Assembly (NCBI RefSeq): GCF_000220565.1
Contig: NZ_AFPM01000208.1
Coordinates: 1 to 45,453 of the forward strand
Direction: 5' to 3'
Length of the DNA: 45,453 nucleotides
Source of the DNA: Oceanicola sp. S124
Lineage (GTDB): Bacteria; Pseudomonadota; Alphaproteobacteria; Rhodobacterales; Rhodobacteraceae
Part shown: in pieces, positions 33,533 to 43,090 of the stretch
How the letters are laid out: each line of letters opens with the position of its first letter
Position numbering within the stretch: position 1 is the stretch's first letter
Notes under the pieces: generated by a model
What the model was told of the DNA's origin: nothing
Database searches by the model: none
What the model saw: only the letters and a program-made list of their open reading frames with translations
Translations under genes and position numbers: made by a program

Positions 33533-34498
33533 ATGGACCACTTCGACGACATTCCCGAACAGGCCCTGGACTGGCACCTGTCGGGCCGCAAGGCGGCGCT
33601 GGCCACGGTGGTCGAGACCTGGGGCTCGGCGCCCCGGCGCATCGGCAGCCAGCTGGTGATCTCGGGCAGCGGAGAGATGGCGGGCTCGGTCTCGGGGGGC
33701 TGCGTCGAGGGCGCGGTGGTGACCGAAGCGCTCGAGGCGCTGGAACAGGGCGCACCGCGGCTGCTGGAATACGGCGTCAGCGATGGCGATGCCTTCGCCG
33801 TCGGCCTCGCCTGCGGCGGCACGATCCGCGTCCTGGTGCAGCCCGTGGGCAGCGCCTTTCCGCCCGACCACCTGCAGGCGCTGGTCGCGGCGCGTCGGGC
33901 CCGGCAGGCGGTGGCGGTGATCTCTTCGCCCGAAGGGGTGGTGCAGGAGGTGACCACCGAGGGGCGGGACGAGCGTTTCCGCCTCGACCGGTCGGGCTTT
34001 GACGAGACGGGACGGTTCATCGCCGTGCAGACTCCGCCGCTGCGGCTGCTGGTGGTGGGCGCGGTGCATATTGCCCAGGCGCTGGTGCCCATGGCGCGGC
34101 TGGCGGGCTTCGCCGCCACCGTCATCGACCCGCGCGACAGCTTCGCCACGCCCGAGCGGTTCCCCGACACCCGGCTGATCAACGACTGGCCCGACGAGGT
34201 CATCGCGGCCCAGCCGATGGACCTGCGCACCGCGCTGGTCCTGCTGACCCATGACCCCAAGCTGGATGACCCGGCGCTGCTGGCCGGGCTGCGCTCTCGG
34301 GCGTTCTACATCGGCGCGCTCGGCTCGACCCGGACCCACGCAAAGCGGCTGGAGCGGATGCGCGAGGCGGGCGTCAGTGAGGCCGACCTGGCCCGCATCC
34401 ATGGCCCCGTCGGGCTGGATATCGGGGCCGCGAACCCGGCAGAGATCGCGGTCTCGATCCTCGCCCAGATGGTGCAGGCGCTGAGGCGCGGCACATGA
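33533..34498 (+). CDS. XdhC family molybdenum cofactor insertion chaperone
   Basis: XdhC proteins bind the molybdenum cofactor, help its sulfuration and hand it to xanthine dehydrogenase or CO dehydrogenase-like enzymes. The 321-residue product has the N-terminal conserved GSVSGGCVEGAV and LACGGTIRVLV (Cys residues proposed to hold cofactor) and a C-terminal Rossmann domain (LLVVGAVHIAQALVPMARLAG, ALVLLTHDPKLDDPAL, YIGALGSTRTHAKRLERM). GGAGGAG lies just before the ATG. Its stop overlaps the next start (ATGA), so it is coupled to the MoCF-domain gene. Confidence 0.92.
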   Translation: MDHFDDIPEQALDWHLSGRKAALATVVETWGSAPRRIGSQLVISGSGEMAGSVSGGCVEGAVVTEALEALEQGAPRLLEYGVSDGDAFAVGLACGGTIRVLVQPVGSAFPPDHLQALVAARRARQAVAVISSPEGVVQEVTTEGRDERFRLDRSGFDETGRFIAVQTPPLRLLVVGAVHIAQALVPMARLAGFAATVIDPRDSFATPERFPDTRLINDWPDEVIAAQPMDLRTALVLLTHDPKLDDPALLAGLRSRAFYIGALGSTRTHAKRLERMREAGVSEADLARIHGPVGLDIGAANPAEIAVSILAQMVQALRRGT

Positions 34499-35493
34499 AG
34501 TTCGGCCCGCTGGCGCTGGATGAGGCGCTTGGCGTGATCCTCGCCCATTCCATAGACCTGCCTGAGGGGCGGTTGCGGAAGGGGATGAGGATCGACGCGG
34601 AGTCGATTGATAAATTGCGATATTTCGGTCTCTCGGAGGTCGTCGCCGCGCGTCTCGATCCCGGTGATGTGCATGAGGACGCGGCCGCGCTGGAGCTGGC
34701 GCAGGCGCTGGCGCGCAAGGGCTCCGGGCTGAAGATCGGCCGGCCGGGTACGGGCCGGGTCAACCTCTTTGCCGAGGGGGCGGGGCTGGCGCGGATTGAT
34801 GCGGCACAGGTTCATGCGGTGAACCGGATCCATCCGATGATCACCGTTGCGACGGTGCCCGAGTGGCAGCGCATGGGCCATGGCGGCATGGTGGCGACGG
34901 TCAAGATCATCTCCTACGCGGTGCCGGGACAGGCGCTGGCGGCGGCCTGCGGGGCGGGGCGCGGCGCGCTTGGTCTGCAAGGGGTGCAGCGGCCCCGGGT
35001 GACGTTGATCCGCACCTTCACCGGGGCGACCCCGGACGAGAGCGGTGTGGCGGCGATCTCGGACCGGCTGGACAGGCTGGGTGCGCGGCTGGTGGCCGAG
35101 AGCAACGTTGCCCATGCCGAGGACAGCCTGTCCCGGGATCTGGCGGCGGTGCGGGACGTGGCGCAGAGCGACCTGATCCTGCTGCTGACCGGCTCTGCCA
35201 CCTCGGATCCCGATGACGTGGGGCCGGCGGCGCTGCGGCTGGCGGGCGGGCAGGTGACCCGCTTCGGCATGCCGGTCGATCCCGGGAACCTGCTTTTCCT
35301 CGGCGCGCTGGCGGGGGTGCCGGTGATCGGACTGCCCGGCTGTGCCCGCAGCCCGGCGCTGAACGGCGCCGACTGGGTGCTGGAACGGCTGCTCTGCGGA
35401 GTGGAGGTGACCTCGGAGGATATCGCCGGCATGGGCGTCGGGGGCCTGTTGAAGGAAATCCCCTCGCGACCGCAGCCCCGCGATCCGAAATAG
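34495..35493 (+). CDS. Molybdopterin-binding (MoCF-domain) protein
   Basis: A 332-residue protein with a short MoeA-like N-terminal region (PLALDEALGVILAHSIDLPEGRLRKGMRI) and a C-terminal molybdopterin-binding domain (TLIRTFTGATPDESG, SDLILLLTGSATSDPDDVGPAAL, GMPVDPGNLLFLG and GVPVIGLPGCARSP). It probably binds or adenylylates molybdopterin during cofactor maturation. The typical MobA-like nucleotidyltransferase motif is not seen. It sits between xdhC (4-base overlap) and the CoxS-type gene, as in molybdenum hydroxylase accessory operons. Confidence 0.85.
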   Translation: MKFGPLALDEALGVILAHSIDLPEGRLRKGMRIDAESIDKLRYFGLSEVVAARLDPGDVHEDAAALELAQALARKGSGLKIGRPGTGRVNLFAEGAGLARIDAAQVHAVNRIHPMITVATVPEWQRMGHGGMVATVKIISYAVPGQALAAACGAGRGALGLQGVQRPRVTLIRTFTGATPDESGVAAISDRLDRLGARLVAESNVAHAEDSLSRDLAAVRDVAQSDLILLLTGSATSDPDDVGPAALRLAGGQVTRFGMPVDPGNLLFLGALAGVPVIGLPGCARSPALNGADWVLERLLCGVEVTSEDIAGMGVGGLLKEIPSRPQPRDPK

Positions 35494-35580
35494 CCCCTGC
35501 GAGCTAACCCCTGCGCCGGGCTTGCTCCCTTGCCCTGGCCATGGTTCAGTGCTTCAGCAACCAGCATGGCGAGGCAGCAG

Positions 35581-36042
35581 ATGAACAGTATCAGCCTGGA
35601 GGTGAACGGGAAAACCGTCTCGGCCGAGGTCGAGCCGCGCATGCTTCTGGTCGACTTCCTGCGCCAGGGGCTTGGCCTGACCGGCACCCATGTGGGCTGT
35701 GACACCAGCCAGTGCGGCGCCTGCATGGTGCATCTGGACGGCCGGCAGGTGAAGGCTTGCACGATCTTCGCGGTCGAGGCCGAGGGCGCCTCGGTCACCA
35801 CCATCGAGGGGCTGGCGCAGGAGGGTGCCCTGACGCGGTTGCAACAGGCTTTCCAGGACCAGCACGGGCTGCAATGCGGCTTCTGCACGCCGGGCATGGT
35901 GATGTCGCTGACCGCGCTGCTCGAGGTGAACCCCGAGCCGACGGAGCAGGAGATCCGCGACCACCTCGAGGGCAACATCTGCCGCTGCACCGGCTATCAC
36001 AACATCGTCCGCGCCGCGCTTGCGGCCTCGGGCCAGCTCTGA
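35581..36042 (+). CDS. CoxS-type (2Fe-2S) iron-sulfur subunit
   Basis: Small electron-transfer subunit of a molybdenum hydroxylase. The 153-residue product has both clusters' ligands: the plant-ferredoxin-like set C40, C45, C48, C60 ([17 protein letters not shown]) and the second set C99, C102, C134, C136 ([18 protein letters not shown]). All eight Cys are present. ATG 35581 begins [11 protein letters not shown]; earlier ATGs at 35530 and 35566 add sequence unlike the family. No large (CoxL) or FAD (CoxM) subunit follows; instead a 496-base non-coding stretch and infC on the other strand. Confidence 0.93.
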   Translation: MNSISLEVNGKTVSAEVEPRMLLVDFLRQGLGLTGTHVGCDTSQCGACMVHLDGRQVKACTIFAVEAEGASVTTIEGLAQEGALTRLQQAFQDQHGLQCGFCTPGMVMSLTALLEVNPEPTEQEIRDHLEGNICRCTGYHNIVRAALAASGQL

Positions 36043-36262
36043 AGCGGATCGGGAGACCGTTCCGCCTGGACGTTGACCTTCTGCGCCCCGGGCCGGTGAG
36101 CCGGGCTCAGGCCATCGGCTGACCAAGCAGATCCGGGCGGGACGGGCTGTCGGTATCGCGTCGGTGTTCCGTCGGCAGGGGAACCCCGGTTAACGCGCCG
36201 CGCGCCGGTCGGATGCGCCGGTGCTCACCGGGATCAGCCTGCGGCTGATGGCCTTCGGCGAG

Positions 36263-36387
36263 AGTATTTTCAGCCATCGAATGGAAACAGGGGCGCGCCC
36301 TTTCGGGGGTCGCGCTGCAGTGTATCCATTCGATGGCAAGAAATACTCCGGGGGGAGTCTCCGGAACGGAGACAGGGGCAGCGCCCC
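36263..36387 (+). repeat. Composite dispersed palindrome, copy 3 (full)
   Basis: Arms 36263-36289 and 36321-36347 are complementary at 23 of 27 positions and carry AGTATTT at the outer edge; the inner variable part GCCATCGAATGGA is perfectly paired. Next come the hairpin GTCTCCG-GAA-CGGAGAC (36357-36373) and the hairpin GGGGC-AGC-GCCCC (36375-36387). Confidence 0.85.
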
Positions 36388-36483
36388 GCCCCCTCCAAGT
36401 GTCGCCGCAAGGCGATCTCCGGCGAGCTGGTCCATTGCGCGGTGGAGGTGGGGAGAGGAGCGCCCCGGCAGAGGGTCGGGCCA

Positions 36484-36516
36484 AAAGAAAACGCCCTCCG
36501 GAGGGGAGGGCGTCTG
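36484..36516 (-). terminator. Rho-independent terminator of infC
   Basis: On the minus strand ACGCCCTCC (36513-36505) pairs with GGAGGGCGT (36499-36491), followed by TTTCTTTTGG. It starts 25 bases after the infC stop. Confidence 0.85.
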
Positions 36517-36538
36517 AAATCCTGGAAGCCGGAGCGGA

Positions 36539-37084
36539 TCAGCGAGACACGGGGCCGATCATCATGACCATCTGGCGGCCTTCCATCTTCGGCATGTTCT
36601 CGACCTTGCCGATTTCCTTCACATCCTCGGCGACGCGTTCGAGCAGTTCGCGGCCAAGGTTCTGGTGCGCCATCTCGCGGCCCCGGAAGCGCAGGGTGAC
36701 CTTCACCTTGTCGCCGTGCTCGAGGAACTTGATGACGTTGCGCATCTTGACGTCGTAGTCATGCACATCGGTGCCGGGGCGGAACTTCACCTCCTTCACC
36801 TCGATGATCTTCTGCTTCTTCCGGGCTTCGGATTCGCGCTTCTGCTGTTCGTACTTGAACTTGCCGAAGTCCATGATCTTGCAGACCGGGGGCGTGGCGT
36901 TCGGAGAGATCTCGACGAGGTCGAGACCGGCTTCCTCGGCCATGGCGAGGGCCCGGGAGGGCGTGACCACGCCAACGTTTTCACCCTCGGCGCCGATCAG
37001 GCGGATCTCGGGGGCACGGATTCGGTCGTTCACGCGGGGGCCGGTGTCACGGGTCGGCGGCGCGTTGTGGGGTCTGCGAGCTAT
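36539..37084 (-). CDS. infC: Translation initiation factor IF-3, ATA start
   Basis: IF-3 keeps the 30S subunit free and checks the start codon. The 181-residue product has the usual two domains: [24 protein letters not shown] and a linker [18 protein letters not shown], then [17 protein letters not shown] and [19 protein letters not shown]. Relatives begin (M)[16 protein letters not shown]; here the codon in that place is ATA (37084-37082) with AAAGG eight bases before it and no in-frame ATG, GTG or TTG close by. A rare start codon is expected because IF-3 represses its own message through such codons. A good promoter lies about 40 bases upstream. Confidence 0.95.
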   Translation of the reverse strand: MARRPHNAPPTRDTGPRVNDRIRAPEIRLIGAEGENVGVVTPSRALAMAEEAGLDLVEISPNATPPVCKIMDFGKFKYEQQKRESEARKKQKIIEVKEVKFRPGTDVHDYDVKMRNVIKFLEHGDKVKVTLRFRGREMAHQNLGRELLERVAEDVKEIGKVENMPKMEGRQMVMMIGPVSR

Positions 37085-37121
37085 GGTTTTCGCCTTTGAT
37101 CGTTGATCGAATTGAGGCGGC

Positions 37122-37150
37122 AAAATAAGCGCCGTCCGGGCGCTTTTCAA
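37122..37150 (-). promoter_or_regulatory. Predicted infC promoter with palindromic spacer
   Basis: Minus-strand TTGAAA (37150-37145), a 17-base spacer, then TATTTT (37127-37122): a good sigma70 match. The spacer holds the inverted pair AAGCGCC/GGCGCTT (37145-37139 and 37133-37127), which overlaps both hexamers' edges. The same stem followed by ATTTTG could also act as a terminator for transcripts coming from fpr. Confidence 0.55.
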
Positions 37151-37175
37151 GCGGCAATTGGTCGGTGTCCGGGCA

Positions 37176-37213
37176 AAACGGCTAGCGGACGGCAAAGGTT
37201 CCCTGCCGTCCGC
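37176..37213 (-). terminator. Terminator of the cys-fpr operon
   Basis: A perfect 10-bp stem GCGGACGGCA/TGCCGTCCGC (37213-37185) with a 9-base loop, followed on the minus strand by TAGCCGTTTTG. It lies 58 bases after the fpr stop and before the infC promoter. Confidence 0.7.
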
Positions 37214-37271
37214 GTCAATTTCCCCAAGGGCTTAGCCCAAGCGTGGCGCTGCTGCAAGCAGGCGGCGCCGA

Positions 37272-38123
37272 TCAGTCCACGAAGGCCTTTTCGACGACAT
37301 ACTGCTTGGGATCGGAATTGGCGCCCTCTTCGAGGCCGTAGCCCTCGAGCAGTTCCTTGATGTCGATGTTGAAGGCCAGGTTGCCGCAGACCATGGCGCG
37401 GTCGGTCTCGGGGTTGATCGGTTCGATGCCCAGATCGGCAAAGACCTCGCCCGAGCGCATCAGGTCGGTGATGCGGCCCATCTTCGGGCTCTCCTCGCGG
37501 GTGGTGGTCGGGTAGTAGCGGATCTTCTTCCAGAAGCCCTCGCCGATCAGCTCGTTGAGCAGTTCGTCGGTCTTCAGGCTTTCGATCAGCTCGGCGCCGT
37601 AGGTCAGCTCGCCCACGGTGCGGCAGGTGTGGGTGATCACCACCTCGTCGTAATCCTCGTAGGTCTGCGGTTCGCGCAGCAGCGAGGCGAAGGGGGCAAA
37701 GCCGGTGCCGGTGGCGAAGAACCACAGCCGCTTGCCGGGCAGCAGCGCGTCATGCACCAGGGTGCCGACGGGTTTGGGGCGCAGGATGATCTCGTCGCCT
37801 TCCTGGATGTTCTGCAGCTTCGAGGTCAGCGGGCCATCGGGCACCTTGATCGAGTAGAACTCCAGCTCTTCGTCCCAGGAGGGGGAGGCGATGGAATAGG
37901 CGCGCAGGATCGGTTTCTGGCGGCCGGTCTTCTCGTCCGGGTCGCCCATCAGGCCGATCATCACGAATTCGCCCGAGCGGAAGCGCAGCGAGGCGGGACG
38001 GGTCACGCGGAAGGAAAAGAGGCGGTCCGTCCAGTGCTTGACGAAGGTCACTTTCTGCGCGTCAGGCAGGGTCGGCGCTTTCGGGGCGGCTGCTTGCTCG
38101 GTCACGGTGGCGGTCTCGGTCAT
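37272..38123 (-). CDS. fpr: Ferredoxin/flavodoxin-NADP(+) reductase
   Basis: An FAD enzyme that moves electrons between NADPH and ferredoxin or flavodoxin. The 283-residue product closely resembles the R. capsulatus reductase I remember: FSFRVTRPASLRFRSGEFVMIGL, the FAD motif RAYSIASPSWDEELEFYSIKVPDGPL, the NADP motif ATGTGFAPFASLLREP and PETDRAMVCGNLAFN. A 10-residue insert (DPDEKTGRQK) is present before the FAD motif. Start 38123 gives MTETATVTEQ. It is 71 bases after DUF934 in the cys genes. As no cysJ flavoprotein is nearby, it may feed electrons to the sulfite reductase via ferredoxin. Confidence 0.95.
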   Translation of the reverse strand: MTETATVTEQAAAPKAPTLPDAQKVTFVKHWTDRLFSFRVTRPASLRFRSGEFVMIGLMGDPDEKTGRQKPILRAYSIASPSWDEELEFYSIKVPDGPLTSKLQNIQEGDEIILRPKPVGTLVHDALLPGKRLWFFATGTGFAPFASLLREPQTYEDYDEVVITHTCRTVGELTYGAELIESLKTDELLNELIGEGFWKKIRYYPTTTREESPKMGRITDLMRSGEVFADLGIEPINPETDRAMVCGNLAFNIDIKELLEGYGLEEGANSDPKQYVVEKAFVD

Positions 38124-38194
38124 TTGTGTGCTAATGGATTTCTCAATCCATCCTCTAGCGCGGGCGGGGCCGCTTGCAAAGGGGTTTCTGGGCG

Positions 38195-38578
38195 TCAGCC
38201 GGCGCGCAGGCGCGACTGATAGTCGTGGGCCTTCCAGTCTGCCCGGAATTTCCACTGTTCCTCTGGCTGGCGGGCGGCAAGCTCATCCGGGATCTCGACC
38301 TCGTCGAAGCCCTGGCGGCGGGCCATGGCGTATTGGTCGGAAATCACGTGGCCGCAGGCGCGCAGCCGTCCGGTGAACCCGCGCTGGCGCAGGACGAGGC
38401 CGATGGTAAAGCCGCGCCCGTCGGCGAAGGAGGGGAATTCGACCCGTACCATGGAAGCGCCGGCGAAGTCGACCTCATGCGGGTTGGTGTCCGAGGGCAG
38501 GGTCAGAACCTCTGCCTCGGGAAGGGATGCGGCGCTGTCCTCGGCCGCGAAGCCCTGGTCGGTGACGATGACGGTCAT
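38195..38578 (-). CDS. DUF934 domain protein of the cys operon
   Basis: A 127-residue protein of the DUF934 family: HEVDFAGASMVRVEFPSFADGRGFTIGLVLRQRGFTGRLRACGHVISDQYAMARRQGFDEVEI (shown in part by its ends). The family occurs next to sulfite reductase genes in proteobacteria, and its role is not established; it may assist sulfite reductase or APS reductase. The start overlaps the cysH stop by four bases (ATGA), so synthesis is coupled. The single conserved Cys in RACGHV is notable. Confidence 0.88.
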   Translation of the reverse strand: MTVIVTDQGFAAEDSAASLPEAEVLTLPSDTNPHEVDFAGASMVRVEFPSFADGRGFTIGLVLRQRGFTGRLRACGHVISDQYAMARRQGFDEVEIPDELAARQPEEQWKFRADWKAHDYQSRLRAG

Positions 38579-39321
38579 GCTTGGGGTCCTCTGACGATCT
38601 TGCCATCCACGATGTGGATGCCGCATTCAACCTTGTCCTGTCCGCGCCAGCGTCCGGCGCGGGGGTCTTCGCCGGGTTTCACCGGCGAGGTGCAGGGCGC
38701 GCAACCGATGGAGGGATAGCCCTTGGCCACCAGCGGATGCCGGGGCAGGCGGTTCTCGTCCATGTAGGCCACCACGTCCTCGGGGTGCCAGTGGGCCAGC
38801 GGGTTGACCTTGATCCGGTCGGCGCCGTCGGCCTCGAAGAACTCCAGCGCGGCGCGGGTGCTGGACTGGAAGCGCTTGCGCCCGGTGATCCAGCCGTCAA
38901 AGCCCGTCAGGGCGCGTTCCAGGGGCACGGTCTTGCGCAGGGTGCAGCAGGCATCGGTGTCGAACTGGTGCAGGGTCCCGTCCGGGTCCTGGCGCGACAG
39001 GTCGAATGCCGAGGCGCGGATGATGCGCACGTCCTTCAGGTGCAGACGCTCTGCAACCTCCTGCTGGTAGTCCAGCGTCTCGGCGAACAGCATCTGGGTG
39101 TCGATGAAGAGCACCGGCACCGTGTTGTCGATCACCGAGACGAGGTGCAGCAGCGCCACGCTCTCGGCCCCGAAGGACGAGACCATGGCGAGGTCGCCCA
39201 CGTCGTGATCCTTCAATGCCGCTTCCAGCACCGAGGTTGCCCCGTGGTGACGGTAGCGATCGTTCAGGCGGGCAAGCCGCGCATCCAGTTCGGGCGAGGT
39301 TTCGGCGGCGCCGAAATCCAT
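38575..39321 (-). CDS. cysH: APS/PAPS reductase, 4Fe-4S (APS) type
   Basis: Reduces adenylylsulfate (or PAPS) to sulfite with thioredoxin. The 248-residue product has the nucleotide loop VSSFGAESVALLH, the catalytic ECGIH near the C-terminus, and both cysteine pairs TDACCTLRK and GCAPCTSPVKPGEDPRAGRW. The paired CC...CxxC ligate a 4Fe-4S cluster and mark the APS-using bacterial enzymes, unlike E. coli CysH. Starts at 39321 (MDFGAAE) and 39339 (MPPEAAM, overlapping cysI) are both possible. Downstream coupling to DUF934 is by an ATGA overlap. Confidence 0.93.
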   Translation of the reverse strand: MDFGAAETSPELDARLARLNDRYRHHGATSVLEAALKDHDVGDLAMVSSFGAESVALLHLVSVIDNTVPVLFIDTQMLFAETLDYQQEVAERLHLKDVRIIRASAFDLSRQDPDGTLHQFDTDACCTLRKTVPLERALTGFDGWITGRKRFQSSTRAALEFFEADGADRIKVNPLAHWHPEDVVAYMDENRLPRHPLVAKGYPSIGCAPCTSPVKPGEDPRAGRWRGQDKVECGIHIVDGKIVRGPQA

Positions 39322-39328
39322 GGCTGCT

Positions 39329-40996
<1,668 letters not shown>

Positions 40997-40997
40997 C

Positions 40998-41297
40998 TCA
41001 GAGCTCTGCTTGCTTTCCGTGGGCGTAGTTCGAGGGGCCGGTGCGGCGGAAGTCCTCGCGGAAGTGGGTGGGGACCGGGCCGTTCTCGCCCGCGGCCATG
41101 TCGGCGAGATAGACGCCGACAGCGAGGTGTTGCTGGGCCGAGGCCTCGATCAGGCGCAGCTCGGCATGGGCCTCGTCGGTCAGCAGCTCGGCTTCGGACA
41201 GGTGCCGGGTCCACTGGTCGTCGGCGGTGTAATAGACCACGTCGCCTTCCAGCAGGGCGTTTGCGGTGATGACTTTCGGGGTGAAGGGACGGGGCAT
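40998..41297 (-). CDS. DUF2849 protein of the cys operon
   Basis: A 99-residue soluble protein: TPKVITANALLEGDVVYYTADDQW then HLSEAELL, AHAELRLIEASAQ and VGVYLADM, closing with HFREDFRRTGPSNYAHGKQ. It matches DUF2849, which sits beside sulfite reductase genes in alphaproteobacteria and has no established function. The start overlaps the cysG-like stop by one base (TGATG) and its stop lies one base before cysI, so it is made along with the reductase, possibly as an accessory or regulatory subunit. Confidence 0.88.
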   Translation of the reverse strand: MPRPFTPKVITANALLEGDVVYYTADDQWTRHLSEAELLTDEAHAELRLIEASAQQHLAVGVYLADMAAGENGPVPTHFREDFRRTGPSNYAHGKQAEL

Positions 41298-42292
41298 CAG
41301 GCGGTTTCCTTCAGTTGGGCCGCATGCGAGGCGGGCAGGCCGGGAATGGTGTCGACGGTCAGACCGGCCTGGCGACACTGCTGGGCCAGACCGCGCGGCA
41401 GCTGTTCGGCGCCCAGATAGACCACATGGGCGCCGGCGTCAGCCTCCAGAATGAGCAACTGGTGAAGTGGCGGAACTTCGGTCGGGTGGCGCAGCGCGAC
41501 AAGGCGCGCCTCGCGGCGGGCCAGTTCCAGCACGGCTGGGGCGATGGCGGCGTCATGCACCACCACGTCGGCCCGGTCCAGCGCCCGCCGGGCCTTCATC
41601 GTCATCAGGTCGGGGTCGTCCGAGCCGGTGAAGGTCAGCGTGATGCGGCCCGGCGCGTCGTGCCGAGCGAGGTGACGGTCCAGCAGCCCCTGCAGCGCGG
41701 CCCCGAGCGGCTGGCCCGCGGAGAGGGCCGCGGGGCCTGCGGTCTCGAACCACTCGGCCCAGAAGTTGCGGCGCGGCAGGCCATGGGGCAGCGCCTCGGC
41801 CTGGTCGCGGAAGTCGCGGGCGGCGCGGGCCAGATCGGCGGTGCTCTGGGGCAGGTGCTCTTCGAGGTGGCGCTTCACGGCGCGGGCCAGCATGGGGGCG
41901 GCGCCCTCGGTGCCGATGGCGACGGTCAGCGGTGCGCGGTCGACCATGGCCGGCGTGATGAAGGCCGAGGCTGCAAGGTCGTCGACCACGTTCCACAGCA
42001 CGCTCGCCGCCTTGGCTACCTCGACCGTCGCGGCATCGGCCAGTTCGTCCTCGTCGGCGGCATAGACCAGCGCGGCCCCGGCCAGGGCGGCGGGGCTCAG
42101 CGCTTCGGTGGTCCAGGTGATCCGGCCTGCCTCGGCAAAGGCGCGGATTTCCGGCAGGACGCTCGCCGCATGCAGGGTGATGCGTGCCTTGGTCTTCAGC
42201 AGCAGCCGCAGCTTCGCCAGCGCTGCCTCACCGCCGCCCGAAAGGACGACGCGGGCGCGGTCCATGTCGAGGAAGATCGGAAAGTGGCGCAT
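41297..42292 (-). CDS. Siroheme synthase-like protein with a truncated methyltransferase domain
   Basis: A 331-residue relative of CysG, which makes siroheme for sulfite reductase. Residues 1 to about 210 form the precorrin-2 dehydrogenase/ferrochelatase part (FPIFLDMDRARVVLSGGGEAALAKL, VYAADEDELADAATVEVA, NVVDDLAASAFITPAMVDRAPLTVAIGTEGAAPMLAR shown by key segments). The remaining about 115 residues match only the start of the uroporphyrinogen methyltransferase domain (LTFTGSDDPDLMTMKARRALDRADVV) and lack its later glycine-rich motifs. Full CysG is near 460 residues. A separate cobA-type enzyme would be needed elsewhere. Start 42292 gives MRHFPIFLDM. First gene of the operon. Confidence 0.85.
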   Translation of the reverse strand: MRHFPIFLDMDRARVVLSGGGEAALAKLRLLLKTKARITLHAASVLPEIRAFAEAGRITWTTEALSPAALAGAALVYAADEDELADAATVEVAKAASVLWNVVDDLAASAFITPAMVDRAPLTVAIGTEGAAPMLARAVKRHLEEHLPQSTADLARAARDFRDQAEALPHGLPRRNFWAEWFETAGPAALSAGQPLGAALQGLLDRHLARHDAPGRITLTFTGSDDPDLMTMKARRALDRADVVVHDAAIAPAVLELARREARLVALRHPTEVPPLHQLLILEADAGAHVVYLGAEQLPRGLAQQCRQAGLTVDTIPGLPASHAAQLKETA

Positions 42293-42379
42293 CTGCTGTA
42301 TCCCCGTGGGCTGGCGTGGCCGGCGCCGGGCGACTTTCGCCGCCGGGCTGCCGTCATGACGTTGACTTGCCCTTAAAAT

Positions 42380-42392
42380 AGGAAATATTCCT
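42380..42392. promoter_or_regulatory. AGGAA-ATA-TTCCT palindrome between lrp and cys operon
   Basis: A perfect 5+3+5 palindrome in an AT-rich patch (TTAAAATAGGAAATATTCCT) of the 193-base divergent region, 88 bases before the cysG-like start and 94 before the Lrp start. It is a candidate operator for the Lrp/AsnC protein encoded next door. Confidence 0.5.
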
Positions 42393-42485
42393 GTGCCGAC
42401 GCCATGGGGGCGGGGAAATAAGAAAAACGGTTCCGGTTTGCCGCCCGCCGGTGGTCCGCGTTCCACAGAAGAAGGGATCAGGCGA

Positions 42486-42947
42486 ATGGCTGTCCGCCTC
42501 GACCAGACCGACCGGAAAATCCTTTTGCAATTGCAGCAGGACGCCGCGCAATCGCTGGATGATATCGCCCGAAAGGTGGGGTCTTCGAAGACCCCGGTCT
42601 GGAACCGCATCCGCAAGATGCGCGAGGCCGGGGTGATCGGCGCGCAGGTCGCGCTGCTGGATGCCGAGGCCCTCGGCTTCGACGCCTGCTTCTTCGTGCT
42701 GATCCGCACCAGCGAGCACGAGGCCGACTGGCAGCAGGCCTTCCTGAAGGCGCTGAAGGACCGTCCCGAGGTGCAGGAGGCGCACCGCCTTGCCGGCGAC
42801 ATCGACTACATCCTGAAGGTGCGCGTCAAGAACGCCCGCGCCTATGACGCCTTCTACCAGGCGCTGATTTCCGAGGTGAAGGTGCACAACGTCACCGCGC
42901 TGCTGTCGATGGAAGAGATCAAGTCGACCACCGCCCTGCCGCTCTGA
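42486..42947 (+). CDS. Lrp/AsnC family regulator divergent from the cys operon
   Basis: A 153-residue DNA-binding regulator with a winged helix-turn-helix (LDQTDRKILLQLQQDAAQSL then DIARKVGSSKTPVWNRIRKM, about residues 5-45) and a RAM ligand-binding domain (VHNVTALLSMEEIKSTTALPL at the C-terminus). It is transcribed away from the cys genes and could respond to a sulfur amino acid such as cysteine, an inference from position. The start is ATG 42486; AAGGG and AGGCGA lie just upstream. A full dispersed palindrome follows its stop. Confidence 0.9.
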   Translation: MAVRLDQTDRKILLQLQQDAAQSLDDIARKVGSSKTPVWNRIRKMREAGVIGAQVALLDAEALGFDACFFVLIRTSEHEADWQQAFLKALKDRPEVQEAHRLAGDIDYILKVRVKNARAYDAFYQALISEVKVHNVTALLSMEEIKSTTALPL

Positions 42948-42990
42948 GAGGGTGATTTCGCCCCCTCACAGGGGCGAAGCCTCCGGCGGC

Positions 42991-43090
42991 AGTATTTGGA
43001 GCCGTCGGATAGACACAAGGATCGCTTGCTCCATCCGACGGCTGAAAATACTGCGGGGGACTCTCCGAAGGAGAGGGGGGCAGAGCCCCC
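42991..43090 (+). repeat. Composite dispersed palindrome, copy 4 (full)
   Basis: Arms 42991-43013 and 43030-43052 are complementary at 20 of 23 positions with AGTATTT outside and GCCGTCGGAT inside. Hairpin CTCTCC-GAA-GGAGAG (43061-43075) and hairpin GGGGGC-AGA-GCCCCC (43076-43090) follow without a gap. The last base touches the P450 stop codon (43091), so the element forms the shared 3' region of the two convergent genes. Confidence 0.85.

Larger units (their letters stand above)
36043..36538. other. Non-coding interval between coxS-type gene and infC
   Basis: This 496-base stretch lies where CoxL/CoxM genes would be expected. From 36043 to 36250 I see no gene, no recognisable remnant of a CoxL/CoxM frame and no tRNA. 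From 36263 to 36387 lies a full copy of the dispersed palindrome. The infC terminator is at 36484-36516. Confidence 0.6.

Noticed and set aside
36043..36250. Remnant of coxL or coxM after the CoxS-type gene
   Set aside because: None of the frames shows recognisable similarity to the large or FAD subunit.
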